Source of the DNA: Chryseobacterium limigenitum
Lineage (GTDB): Bacteria > Bacteroidota > Bacteroidia > Flavobacteriales > Weeksellaceae
NCBI RefSeq assembly: GCF_900114875.1
Contig: NZ_FPKW01000029.1
Span: forward strand, 1 to 36,734
Direction: 5' to 3'
DNA: 36,734 nucleotides
Positions within the stretch are counted from its first letter, which is position 1; the number at the start of each line of letters is the position of its first letter. The notes beneath the pieces are model-generated. The model saw only the letters and a list, made by a program, of their open reading frames with translations. It searched no databases and had not been told where the DNA came from. Made by a program: the position numbers and the translations under genes. This document shows positions 8,072-15,955 of this stretch, in pieces.

Positions 8072-9421
8072 TTATCTTGGATTTTGTGGCATTCCTGTAA
8101 GTATAATAATATCTTCGGGAATAGCGACGGCGTATCTCAGATCATTGGGTGACAAAGTGTATGTTTGCCCATTAACAGTTCTGGTAAGCGTAATATTCGC
8201 ACCGCCACGATTGTACCTTTTTAGGTCAGACCATCTTAGTCCTCGAATCAAGAGTTCTTTTCTTCTTTCTTTTAAAATAATATTCAAAGCCTCTGCTTGT
8301 GAATTGGCAGTCATAGGGATATAAGTTCCTGTTTTCCATCTTTTGACAAGCAGGTTATTGAGATAACTCATACCTTCCTGAATCTTATTCAGTCTTACAT
8401 TACATTCTGCAGCCATAAGGTAAAGCTCATCGTTTGCCACACTTATGATCGGCCCATTGACATTGTTGTAATAGCCTTTGAATAGAATTTCATTAACCGT
8501 ATTTTTTCTAAAAAATATTGTTTTTCGCAAATCATTGTTGTCATACATCTGGTAAATGTGATCGGGAATCTTTGCCGGAATCAGATGAGATTCATATCCC
8601 ATAGCTGTCCACAAAAGAACTTCCTTATTCATTTCCTCGATGGGATAATCAGCATTGGGATTCAGGGCATTAAAATCCATCAAGTCATTATTGATGTTTA
8701 ATGCTTGTTCTGTATTCTTAAGGGCATTGTCATAATCTCCCATAAATAAATAGGTACGGGCTAACAAGCCATAGGCTGCCGCTCTCGATATCCTCATTCC
8801 GGAAATCTGTTTCGGTAAAAGTAAAGGAATTGCAGTCTGCAGGTCACTGATGATCTGATCATAGGTCTGCTTTACTGTTGAACGTACTGACGGAATATTC
8901 ATATCAGGGTCTAATCTTAATGGAAGTCCCAAGTCTGTTCCGGCGGTTTGAGGATCATAAGCCTTACACCAGATCTGAGCAGCGTCAAGATATCGGAAAG
9001 CACGTAATGCCAACGCCTGTCCTCTGATATTATCTGCTTGTTCCCCTGTGAAGTTCTTATCCTGCATATTGAACAATACGGCATTACATACATAGATGCT
9101 CCTATAGCAGGTAGACCAATCGTTCCCAGAGGAAATGGGAGGAGCTACATTGTCCGGCATCCATATGTGAAGACGCTTGGTCGCCTCGAAGCTCAAACCA
9201 TTGTAATCTGCATCTGTAAGATAGTGATCATCCGAACTCGTTTCTCCGCTTGAAGCAAAATCCACATTAAGGAAACCATAATTGTTGAGAAGCATCTGGT
9301 TGTCCTCCAATCTATCGGGAGTCGCCAGCTTCAGGTCAGACTTTTCGTCTAAAAAATCACTGCATCCATACGAGGTCAGAATTAATGATAATGATATCCA
9401 TAGTATTTTAATTTTTCTCAT
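8072..9421 (-). CDS. SusD/RagB-family outer-membrane lipoprotein
   Basis: 449-residue surface lipoprotein that caps the SusC-type transporter encoded directly upstream and captures its ligand. The signal peptide ends in a lipobox (ILTSYGC; Cys about residue 20), followed by SDFLDEKSD, the usual start of mature SusD proteins. The TPR-like helical core is recognisable (GQALALRAFRYLDAAQIWC, RAAAYGLLARTYLFMGDYDN), as is the C-terminal signature ERRKELLIRGLRWSDLKRYN. It is cotranscribed with the SusC gene, 11 bp apart. No glycan-degrading enzymes lie nearby, so the substrate need not be a sugar; peptides, metal complexes or other ligands are equally possible. Confidence 0.92.
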   Translation of the reverse strand: MRKIKILWISLSLILTSYGCSDFLDEKSDLKLATPDRLEDNQMLLNNYGFLNVDFASSGETSSDDHYLTDADYNGLSFEATKRLHIWMPDNVAPPISSGNDWSTCYRSIYVCNAVLFNMQDKNFTGEQADNIRGQALALRAFRYLDAAQIWCKAYDPQTAGTDLGLPLRLDPDMNIPSVRSTVKQTYDQIISDLQTAIPLLLPKQISGMRISRAAAYGLLARTYLFMGDYDNALKNTEQALNINNDLMDFNALNPNADYPIEEMNKEVLLWTAMGYESHLIPAKIPDHIYQMYDNNDLRKTIFFRKNTVNEILFKGYYNNVNGPIISVANDELYLMAAECNVRLNKIQEGMSYLNNLLVKRWKTGTYIPMTANSQAEALNIILKERRKELLIRGLRWSDLKRYNRGGANITLTRTVNGQTYTLSPNDLRYAVAIPEDIIILTGMPQNPR

Positions 9422-9432
9422 TTCTATCCATT

Positions 9433-12400
9433 TTAAAATTTAGCTTTTAATCCTAATGTAAAGGTCATAGGAGGTTTTAAGGTGTTGTTTCCCAAATTGA
9501 AATCGGGGTCGATTCCGCTTTTGCTCTCTTGCCAGAGTAAGCCGAGGTTGCTGACGTTGGCATACAGTTGTAAACTTTTAATTGGCAGATCACGCCATTG
9601 CCTTTTACCGATCTCATATCCAAGATTGATGTACTGCAGACGGATATGGTCGCCTTTTTCAATAAGTGCAGCCGAACCTGCGTAGAATGCATCCCTATTG
9701 GAATTCGTCTGATATTGATTAGAAGGCACATTGGTAAAGACTTCATCACCTGGTTTCTGCCATCTTTGCTCGTAATCGCTGTGACCGTTCCATTCCCTGA
9801 ATAAGCTGGTGTAGTTAATGGATGGTCTTCTGAAATAATAACCCATCTTGTAGGTAATCCCTACATCAAGGCTTAATTGTTTGTAAGCAAAGGTATTCGT
9901 GAAGGAACCATAAACAGTAGGTATTGCAGAACCAAAATACTGCAGATCTTTAACATCGGCTCCCATTATCTTGGCGTAATCTTTACTGATCTCTCCATTA
10001 AAATAACCTCTTGGATCACCTGTCTGTGGATCGAGTCCTGCCCATTGGTAGCCAAACATTGAATATACAGGCAAGCCTTCAATTCCAGATATGGGAACAG
10101 AGGCAAGCACGAAGTTCCTTGCTATGTTACTGCTCGGATAATATTTCGTCACTTTATCTTTGTAAGTACTGAAATTAAGAGTGGTAAGCCATCTGAAAGA
10201 TTTATTGATATTGATGGTCTTTAGTTCCACATCAACGCCTTTTCCTTCAATTCCTGCAACATTCCACACAAGACTGCTCAATCCGATGGTGTAATCCAGT
10301 GGAACTTGCCCGAAAAGGTTTTCTCCTTTTTTCTGGAAATACTCCACAGAACCTGAGATCCTGTTATTTTTGGTTGCAAAATCTAATCCTGCATTGATCA
10401 TTCTGACTGTTTCCCACCGAAGCTGGGGATTGTAGTAATTGTCAAATCTTGCCATCTGCTCTTGTGTGTATGTTGAAACACCGAGTAATGCCATAGTCGT
10501 TACAGCAACCATTGCAGGATTGATATTCCCATTGAAACCGTATGAACCTCTTAGCTTCAAATTTGGAAGCCAGTTTACAGTATAAAACTTCTCATTGGCT
10601 ACATTCCACGAAATACCTGTTGACCAGAAGGGATTCCATTGGTCATTGGTCTTCAACCCAAACAAGTTGCTGGCATCACGACGGGCACTTCCCGAGATGG
10701 TATAACGGTTATCAAATGTATAGGCTGCATTGGCATAGACCGATACAAAACGATTGGTGGATTCCCTCAAAGAGTTCATATTGTCGATAAACGCTGTACC
10801 TCCTGCAACAATTGGGAATCTCTTGCTTAGGTCTACCATTCCAAACGAAAGGTTGTTGGGGTCATAGCCATAATATCTGTTATTGCCCGACTGTGAATTT
10901 GCATCTCTTACCTCGCTTCCCAAAATAGCTGAAATCTGATGTTTGCCAAATCCTCTGTTAAAGTTGAGCTGTCCTCGGAAATTATTGATCAGCAATTGCG
11001 AGTTGGTCTTATCCATTATCGCTCCTTTGGGAACATTGTAGGTAAGACTACCATTACTGTTTATGACCGTGAACCTATTCACATAATCCCTTACAAAGTA
11101 ACTTCCCTCATCATACAGGGTATTGGAAAGCCCTGTGGTTCTCTGATACTGATATTTTATATCAACATCCAATCCTTTCAATATCTTGTAGTTTAATCCT
11201 GCATTGAGAATAATCTCTGAGCTTTTGCTTTTAGCGGAATTATGCTGCCAATCGGTAAGCGGATAATAATTCCAGTCCAATAATTTTCCATTGCCTAATG
11301 CTGATTTATATCCGTGCTCATAGGATTTTGAAACTGCCAATGCATTTCCGTATTGATCTGCCATTTCCATATAAGGGACGGAATTGGTTTTCATAATAAT
11401 ACTTCCATAAGCACTTCGACCGCTTTGGGTTCCGGAATGGGTAAAGAAGATTCCTGTGTTCAATGTCAGATTCTTCAACGGTTGCCAGGTATTCTGGAAG
11501 CGTAGGTTCACACGTTCATATTTTTCTCCAAGATTTCCGGTATTGTCATCATATCCCAAAGATGAAGTCCACGAAAACTGGGGAGATCCGCCTGCCATAC
11601 TTAGTGAATACTGCCTGTTCTCCAAAGGCTGGTACATATACTTTTTATACTGGTCTCGGGAATCAATGGTCTTTAGACGTTCTATTTCATTTCGTACATA
11701 TTCGGATGAAAGCAGTCCTTTCTTTTCTTTATTCAAAAGGTCAACCACGGGAGATAATACGGGGTGGCTGGTAGAATTGATATCGGTATTGTAGAAATTC
11801 TTCTTGAATAGTTCCTGTTCAACATCAATAAAGTCTGCACTAGAAATCGTTTTCAGATAATTGAAATCAGGCTTCGGACTGGTCATTAAGTAGGTATTAA
11901 AATTGACCGTCACGGGCTGGTTGTACTTTGCCGTTTTGGTAGTGATGACAATCACACCATTGGCTGCCCTTGCTCCCCAGATACTCGATGCGGCGGCATC
12001 TTTGAGAACAGTAATGCTTTCAACAATGTTGGGGTCAATATTGCTGATGTCACCATCGTAAGGAAAGTTATCTACCACAATCAGAGGTGATTTAGATCCT
12101 TGAATGGTGCTTATTCCTCTGACCATAATTTGTGACCCTCCTTGGGATGTTCCTTTATTGATAACAATTCCATTGGCTGTAGCAGCTAAACGGTCAAGGA
12201 TATTAGTGGACACCTGTGTGTTCAGGGCTGAATTACTTACTGAAGAGAAAGAACCTGTGGAACGTTCTTTAGGGATTTTCTGATAACCTGTCGTGAGTAC
12301 TACCTCATCAATTTGGGCTATCTTTTCGGATAGATTAATTTTTAACGGTTCTTTCAAAGGAAGTTCCAAAACAATCACCTGTTCTTCATAACCTTTACCA

Positions 12401-12612
12401 AGGATAACAAGATTGATTTTTTTGTCATTGGTACTAAGACTGAAGTTTCCATATCTGTCTGTCGTGGTCACTGTCTTTGAATTCTGTATGGCAATGGTTG
12501 CACCTCTTACAGGCAAGCGGGTTGTTTCGTCGATAACGCTTCCTGTAAACATCTGCTGTGCCATAATGGGCACACAATAGCATATGACGGGAAGCACTAA
12601 TAATTTCTTCAT
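9433..12612 (-). CDS. SusC/RagA-family TonB-dependent outer-membrane transporter
   Basis: 1059-residue TonB-dependent receptor that imports a ligand through the outer membrane using energy from TonB-ExbBD. After a signal peptide (ending near AQQ, residue 20) comes a carboxypeptidase-regulatory-like beta domain of about 80 residues (VIDETTRLPVRGATIAIQ). A segment with VDEVVLTTGYQKIPKERS, characteristic of SusC, follows. The plug has QIMVRGISTIQGSKSPLIVV and the signature TVLKDAAASSIWGARAANGV. The rest is a beta barrel ending in a terminal phenylalanine (TLGLKAKF), as expected for Bam-dependent insertion. It lies between a TlpA-like gene (58 bp upstream) and the SusD-like gene (11 bp downstream) in one operon. 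Confidence 0.95.
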   Translation of the reverse strand: MKKLLVLPVICYCVPIMAQQMFTGSVIDETTRLPVRGATIAIQNSKTVTTTDRYGNFSLSTNDKKINLVILGKGYEEQVIVLELPLKEPLKINLSEKIAQIDEVVLTTGYQKIPKERSTGSFSSVSNSALNTQVSTNILDRLAATANGIVINKGTSQGGSQIMVRGISTIQGSKSPLIVVDNFPYDGDISNIDPNIVESITVLKDAAASSIWGARAANGVIVITTKTAKYNQPVTVNFNTYLMTSPKPDFNYLKTISSADFIDVEQELFKKNFYNTDINSTSHPVLSPVVDLLNKEKKGLLSSEYVRNEIERLKTIDSRDQYKKYMYQPLENRQYSLSMAGGSPQFSWTSSLGYDDNTGNLGEKYERVNLRFQNTWQPLKNLTLNTGIFFTHSGTQSGRSAYGSIIMKTNSVPYMEMADQYGNALAVSKSYEHGYKSALGNGKLLDWNYYPLTDWQHNSAKSKSSEIILNAGLNYKILKGLDVDIKYQYQRTTGLSNTLYDEGSYFVRDYVNRFTVINSNGSLTYNVPKGAIMDKTNSQLLINNFRGQLNFNRGFGKHQISAILGSEVRDANSQSGNNRYYGYDPNNLSFGMVDLSKRFPIVAGGTAFIDNMNSLRESTNRFVSVYANAAYTFDNRYTISGSARRDASNLFGLKTNDQWNPFWSTGISWNVANEKFYTVNWLPNLKLRGSYGFNGNINPAMVAVTTMALLGVSTYTQEQMARFDNYYNPQLRWETVRMINAGLDFATKNNRISGSVEYFQKKGENLFGQVPLDYTIGLSSLVWNVAGIEGKGVDVELKTININKSFRWLTTLNFSTYKDKVTKYYPSSNIARNFVLASVPISGIEGLPVYSMFGYQWAGLDPQTGDPRGYFNGEISKDYAKIMGADVKDLQYFGSAIPTVYGSFTNTFAYKQLSLDVGITYKMGYYFRRPSINYTSLFREWNGHSDYEQRWQKPGDEVFTNVPSNQYQTNSNRDAFYAGSAALIEKGDHIRLQYINLGYEIGKRQWRDLPIKSLQLYANVSNLGLLWQESKSGIDPDFNLGNNTLKPPMTFTLGLKAKF

Positions 12613-12670
12613 AGTCTGATATAGTTTTGCGTTAATGTAAATTCAATAATTTTTCGAACGTTGGGAATGT

Positions 12671-13972
12671 TTAATTCCGCTGGTCTTTGATGACCATCAT
12701 CAAAACCTGACGTTCTTCTGGTATCAGGTCAAGGTCGTATTTCTGAAGATCTTCTTTTAAGGTGGCAATATCTGTGACTCCTGAAACCTCCAGATCTACA
12801 TTGCCTGTGTATCTTGTCTCATCAATAAAAAGTTCCTTGATATTAATTTCACCATTCAGCATATTGACCATATTTTTAAGAGGTACATTTCTCAGAATGG
12901 ATGGGGTTCGTGGAAATGTAGAACGCTTTTCACCTCCTTTGGTCGCCAGTTTGTCTTTCATGGTTGTTCTTATTAACACTAAACATTTTACAGGTCTTTT
13001 CTCAAGGGTTACCGTATAGCCGGAATAACGATTGAGATCTTCCAGCATATAATTGTATAGAGAATCAGATTTCTGTTCCGGGATGATGAATTCGTAGTTA
13101 TAGAGGTTTGCTCCATCATTTGACCCATCATTTTTTTCTACAGGCATTAGTTGTTCAGGTTGATTGACCTCAATGATCATTCTTTTTTCAGTGAAGGATG
13201 TTTTATCTTGTTGTCTGAAAAGTTCAAATCCTATGGCATAATACATATCCCATAAGGGAAGATTGGTAAACTGTCTGCCGTGAATTTTTCCGGATGTTGT
13301 TTTACGATAGGTTCCTCCTGCACCAATGTCAGGGATCTGTCCTTTGGCAAAGAATGAATAATTGAGCAATTGGACATTTCTCTGACGTTCGTAGTCTTCA
13401 GAAAGCATTAGTGGTCTTTCCCTGTTCATTTGAATGATGGTCTGCAAAGATGATTTGTCTCCGCTTAGAATTTCATTGATGGTCTGTTCGGTAAGCTGTC
13501 CTGCATCGGTGGAATTCAATAATTTTCCGTCCTTAATCCATATGATAAACGGAACACCTGCGTGTGGAAAAAGGTCGTGAAACTTTTTGTCTTCATAGGT
13601 GGACATCATACTTTTATATTTCTTTCCATTCGAAGAAGTGAAGAATTTTTCCAAAGCGGCTTTATCCTGACTGCTTACAGGAAGTATTTTTACTTTGTTC
13701 CCGAACTTTCGTTGCAAAGCTTCAATTTTAGGGAGACTCATCAGACAGGCACTGCACCACGTACTCCAGAAATCGATTAGGATTAATTTGTTCTTATCAT
13801 CTGAAAGATTAATTGTTTTCTGAGGATGGTTGACCGTCTTTAAAGGTGTTGACCAAAAACTTTCGGGAAGAGAATCTCCGATTTTAAGAGATCTGGTCTG
13901 GGCAAGAGACGTGGTGGTTGCCACCAGTGTAAAAGTAAGGGACAAAAGCCCCCTGCAAAAGATATTTTTCAT
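12671..13972 (-). CDS. Exported TlpA-like thioredoxin with C-terminal DUF3738-like domain
   Basis: 433 residues. A signal peptide occupies about 1-24 (LLSLTFTLVATTTSLAQ). Residues about 35-165 form a TlpA/AhpC-TSA thioredoxin domain with the active site STWCSACLMSLP (WCxxC form WCSAC), a membrane-side thiol-disulfide exchange fold. The C-terminal half has the pattern of the DUF3738/TIGR03435 family: a segment NVPLKNMVNMLN, then DETRYTGNVDLEVSG, then a closing YDLDLIPEERQVLMMVIKDQ. It begins the susC-susD operon. Thioredoxin, MauE-like protein and a two-cysteine exported protein in one locus suggest a shared disulfide theme, which is inference. Confidence 0.85.
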   Translation of the reverse strand: MKNIFCRGLLSLTFTLVATTTSLAQTRSLKIGDSLPESFWSTPLKTVNHPQKTINLSDDKNKLILIDFWSTWCSACLMSLPKIEALQRKFGNKVKILPVSSQDKAALEKFFTSSNGKKYKSMMSTYEDKKFHDLFPHAGVPFIIWIKDGKLLNSTDAGQLTEQTINEILSGDKSSLQTIIQMNRERPLMLSEDYERQRNVQLLNYSFFAKGQIPDIGAGGTYRKTTSGKIHGRQFTNLPLWDMYYAIGFELFRQQDKTSFTEKRMIIEVNQPEQLMPVEKNDGSNDGANLYNYEFIIPEQKSDSLYNYMLEDLNRYSGYTVTLEKRPVKCLVLIRTTMKDKLATKGGEKRSTFPRTPSILRNVPLKNMVNMLNGEINIKELFIDETRYTGNVDLEVSGVTDIATLKEDLQKYDLDLIPEERQVLMMVIKDQRN

Positions 13973-14943
13973 ATTTTTGAATAGGTTTTTAATGATTATT
14001 AAGGACTGATTATGCTCTTTCCTATGGTCTACAAACTGAGGAAAGGGCTTTTCTTTTTTCTAAGGGTTACTGTAAATTATCTGTGTCTTATTATCTGTTT
14101 TTAGTTGTTGTTGGAAATGATATGTTTAAGAGGAGGCTTCCTTGTTAGAGGAAAATCTCCTTCTCAAACAATCATAAAAAATTAATATGAATAAAAATTA
14201 ACGTCTCGCAAAAGCTGTAAAGCCGCAATGAGTTTACACCCATTGTAAAGTGTCATTTCTAAATGAGTAAACATTTTTTTGAAATATAAATACAGTCCTT
14301 AAAGTCTGAATCACGTAGACGATGACCATTTTTAACTTCAGTGTTAAATTCCCTTCGTGCTGAAAATAATTTGGAATATTAAAAGAAAGCGAGTACTTTT
14401 AAAGTGTGAGTTTAAAGCGTAGTCTGGCTTTCCTTTTACTATTAAAGGAATTTCGGAGTGTGTCGATAATATATGAGTTATGCCAAGACCTCATTTTGTA
14501 GGTAAATGTGGCATAAAGCTGTTAGTTTTTCTGATTTGCAAGCGGACTACTCCGGTGGGCAAATAAGCAGATTGGTTGAAAATGTCGTCCTCATAAATAT
14601 TTTTTTATATATGGAACGATGCGTTTAGGGTGAGGAGTTAAATGCAAAAATAGCATGGAACGGTCTCACACTTTAGAACCGAGGGCGACCAAACCCTTCT
14701 TTAAATTTTCATTTAAAGATTACCTTCTAAAGCTAACGTGAGAACCGCTCGCATGCCGTATGCAAAAGTAAGAAACTTTTAGACATGGAGCGATTTCACG
14801 ATAATCTCGAAGGTAAAATTGGTCTTTTCGGTCCGAGATACATCGTTTTAATTTCCCTATAAGGGCTAATTATCAATTCGCTACAACAAATATAAGAATA
14901 AATTTTAATACACCAATATATAGGTGTGAATTTTTAAAAAATT
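13973..14943. other. Gene-free 970-bp region rich in hairpins and imperfect repeats
   Basis: No convincing open frame is visible on either strand. Direct reading shows a series of stem-loops: 14014-14048 (GCTCTTTCCT with AGGAAAGGGC, then a T-rich tract on the plus strand); 14131-14162 (AGGAG..TTCC with GGAA..CTCCT); 14430-14450 (TTCCTTT with AAAGGAA); 14478-14516 (TTATGCC with GGCATAA and an inner ACCT/AGGT); 14534-14564 (ATTTGC with GCAAAT and an inner CGGA/TCCG). From 14610 to 14800 there are related motifs around ATGGAACGRT...TCAC, one inverted. It may contain the leader and promoter of the minus-strand tlpA operon, a structured RNA, or remnants of an element end. None is proven. Confidence 0.5.
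14910..14927. promoter_or_regulatory. Inverted repeat before the Xre gene, possible autoregulatory operator
   Basis: ACACC (14910-14914) and GGTGT (14923-14927) flank an AT-rich 8-bp spacer, ending 16 bp before the start codon at 14944. Small Xre repressors commonly bind such sites over their own promoter. This is inferred from position and symmetry only. Confidence 0.4.
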
Positions 14944-15288
14944 ATGGAAAAAACTTTTGTTTTTGAAACAACTCAATTTGATTATGACTTCATTAATCAT
15001 ATTAAGAGACTTAGAATGGAAAAAGAAATTTCTCAAGAAAAATTAAGTTTAAAGATGGGCTTAACTAAAAGCTTTGTTGGTAATGTTGAAAATATAAAGG
15101 AAAATCATAAATATTCTACACGTCATATTGCTTTATTGGCGAAAGCTTTTGGATTTATAAAAATTTCTGAATTAATGAACTTTCCTACTCCTGAGAATGA
15201 TAAAATTAGGATAACTGTAAAACAAATTTATAATGAAACTGGGACTAGGATTGTAGATAGTGAGATACTGAAAATTGAGCCTATTTAA
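14944..15288 (+). CDS. Xre-family helix-turn-helix regulator
   Basis: 114-residue DNA-binding protein. Residues about 15-75 are a Cro/C1-type HTH_3 domain: FINHIKRLRMEKEISQEKLS, then LKMGLTKSFVGNVEN and HIALLAKAFGFIKISELM. The C-terminal 40 residues are beta-rich and unrecognised (ENDKIRITVKQIYNETGTRI). Proteins of this kind in Bacteroidota are typical of accessory regions and often sit beside defence or mobile genes. It lies at the left border of the defence island, so it may regulate genes there, although the palindrome shared by the Zorya and CBASS promoters does not resemble the repeat in front of this gene. A 70-bp gap separates it from the next small frame. Confidence 0.85.
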   Translation: MEKTFVFETTQFDYDFINHIKRLRMEKEISQEKLSLKMGLTKSFVGNVENIKENHKYSTRHIALLAKAFGFIKISELMNFPTPENDKIRITVKQIYNETGTRIVDSEILKIEPI

Positions 15289-15358
15289 ATTATATAGTTA
15301 TATTGAAGAAAAAAATACTATCAATAAATGAATTATAACTGCTAACTGCAATATAAAT

Positions 15359-15586
15359 ATGGGACAAAGTTTAGGAGGAATTTGTGTTAATCATAAATTT
15401 GATACAGATGGTTTTGATTTGGGGAGAGAGATTGAATTAGAATGGAAATTTCAAAAAAAAGTTTCTCATGAAATTGCATTTGAAAGAGATAAAAAGAAAG
15501 GAGTATATAATGTTTGCTTTCTGGAAAACGGAACTGTGATATTAACTGAAATAGAAACAGGAATCTGGGGGCGAACAACATATTAA
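15359..15586 (+). CDS. Small hypothetical protein
   Basis: 75-residue open frame with mixed charged and beta-like content (GFDLGREIELEWKFQKK, YNVCFLENGTVILTEIETG). No signal peptide, membrane span or known motif is seen and I do not recognise it. The composition looks like a real small folded protein rather than random translation. It lies 70 bp after the Xre gene in the same direction and could be its partner. A perfect palindrome at 15790-15843 follows about 200 bp downstream. Between 15587 and 15955 nothing else coding is visible. Confidence 0.5.
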   Translation: MGQSLGGICVNHKFDTDGFDLGREIELEWKFQKKVSHEIAFERDKKKGVYNVCFLENGTVILTEIETGIWGRTTY

Positions 15587-15789
15587 AGCATTTACAGAAT
15601 TCACGATAAACTCTTTTCGCTAAATACAATGTTTATAAGTTACAATATACTTCTTTAGTAGCGTTGATAAGAATTAGATAACATATTACAAAAGTGTAAT
15701 AATATTTTTATGAAATAAAGTGTTTAACTATTTACCTATCTTCATATTTTACCTTAGAAACGAAATAATCTATTCACATAGTAAAATTT

Positions 15790-15843
15790 TAAAAACCATT
15801 TATTAATTAAATTATATATAATTTAATTAATAAATGGTTTTTA
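15790..15843. repeat. Perfect 54-bp AT-rich palindrome
   Basis: Two 27-nt arms, 15790-15816 and 15817-15843, are exact reverse complements with no spacer. The outer ends are TAAAAACCATTT and AAATGGTTTTTA, and the centre is TATATA. It lies between the small gene ending at 15586 and the RecQ-like gene at 15956. As RNA it would form a long hairpin with a U-rich right end, so a bidirectional terminator is one explanation; a cruciform or recombination site is another. Confidence 0.85.
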
Positions 15844-15955
15844 TGTGTATATTTCATTAATAAATATTAAAAGTTGATATACGGTGATAGATAGTAGATA
15901 TATACAAGCTATTTGCAAACGTAACCATCACCAAAACAAATGAGAGAAATATTGA

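Noticed and set aside
15884..15931. GGTGAT...ATCACC inverted repeat before the RecQ-like gene as operator
   Set aside because: Arms are only 6 bp with a spacer of about 36 bp; too weak to call in AT-rich DNA.
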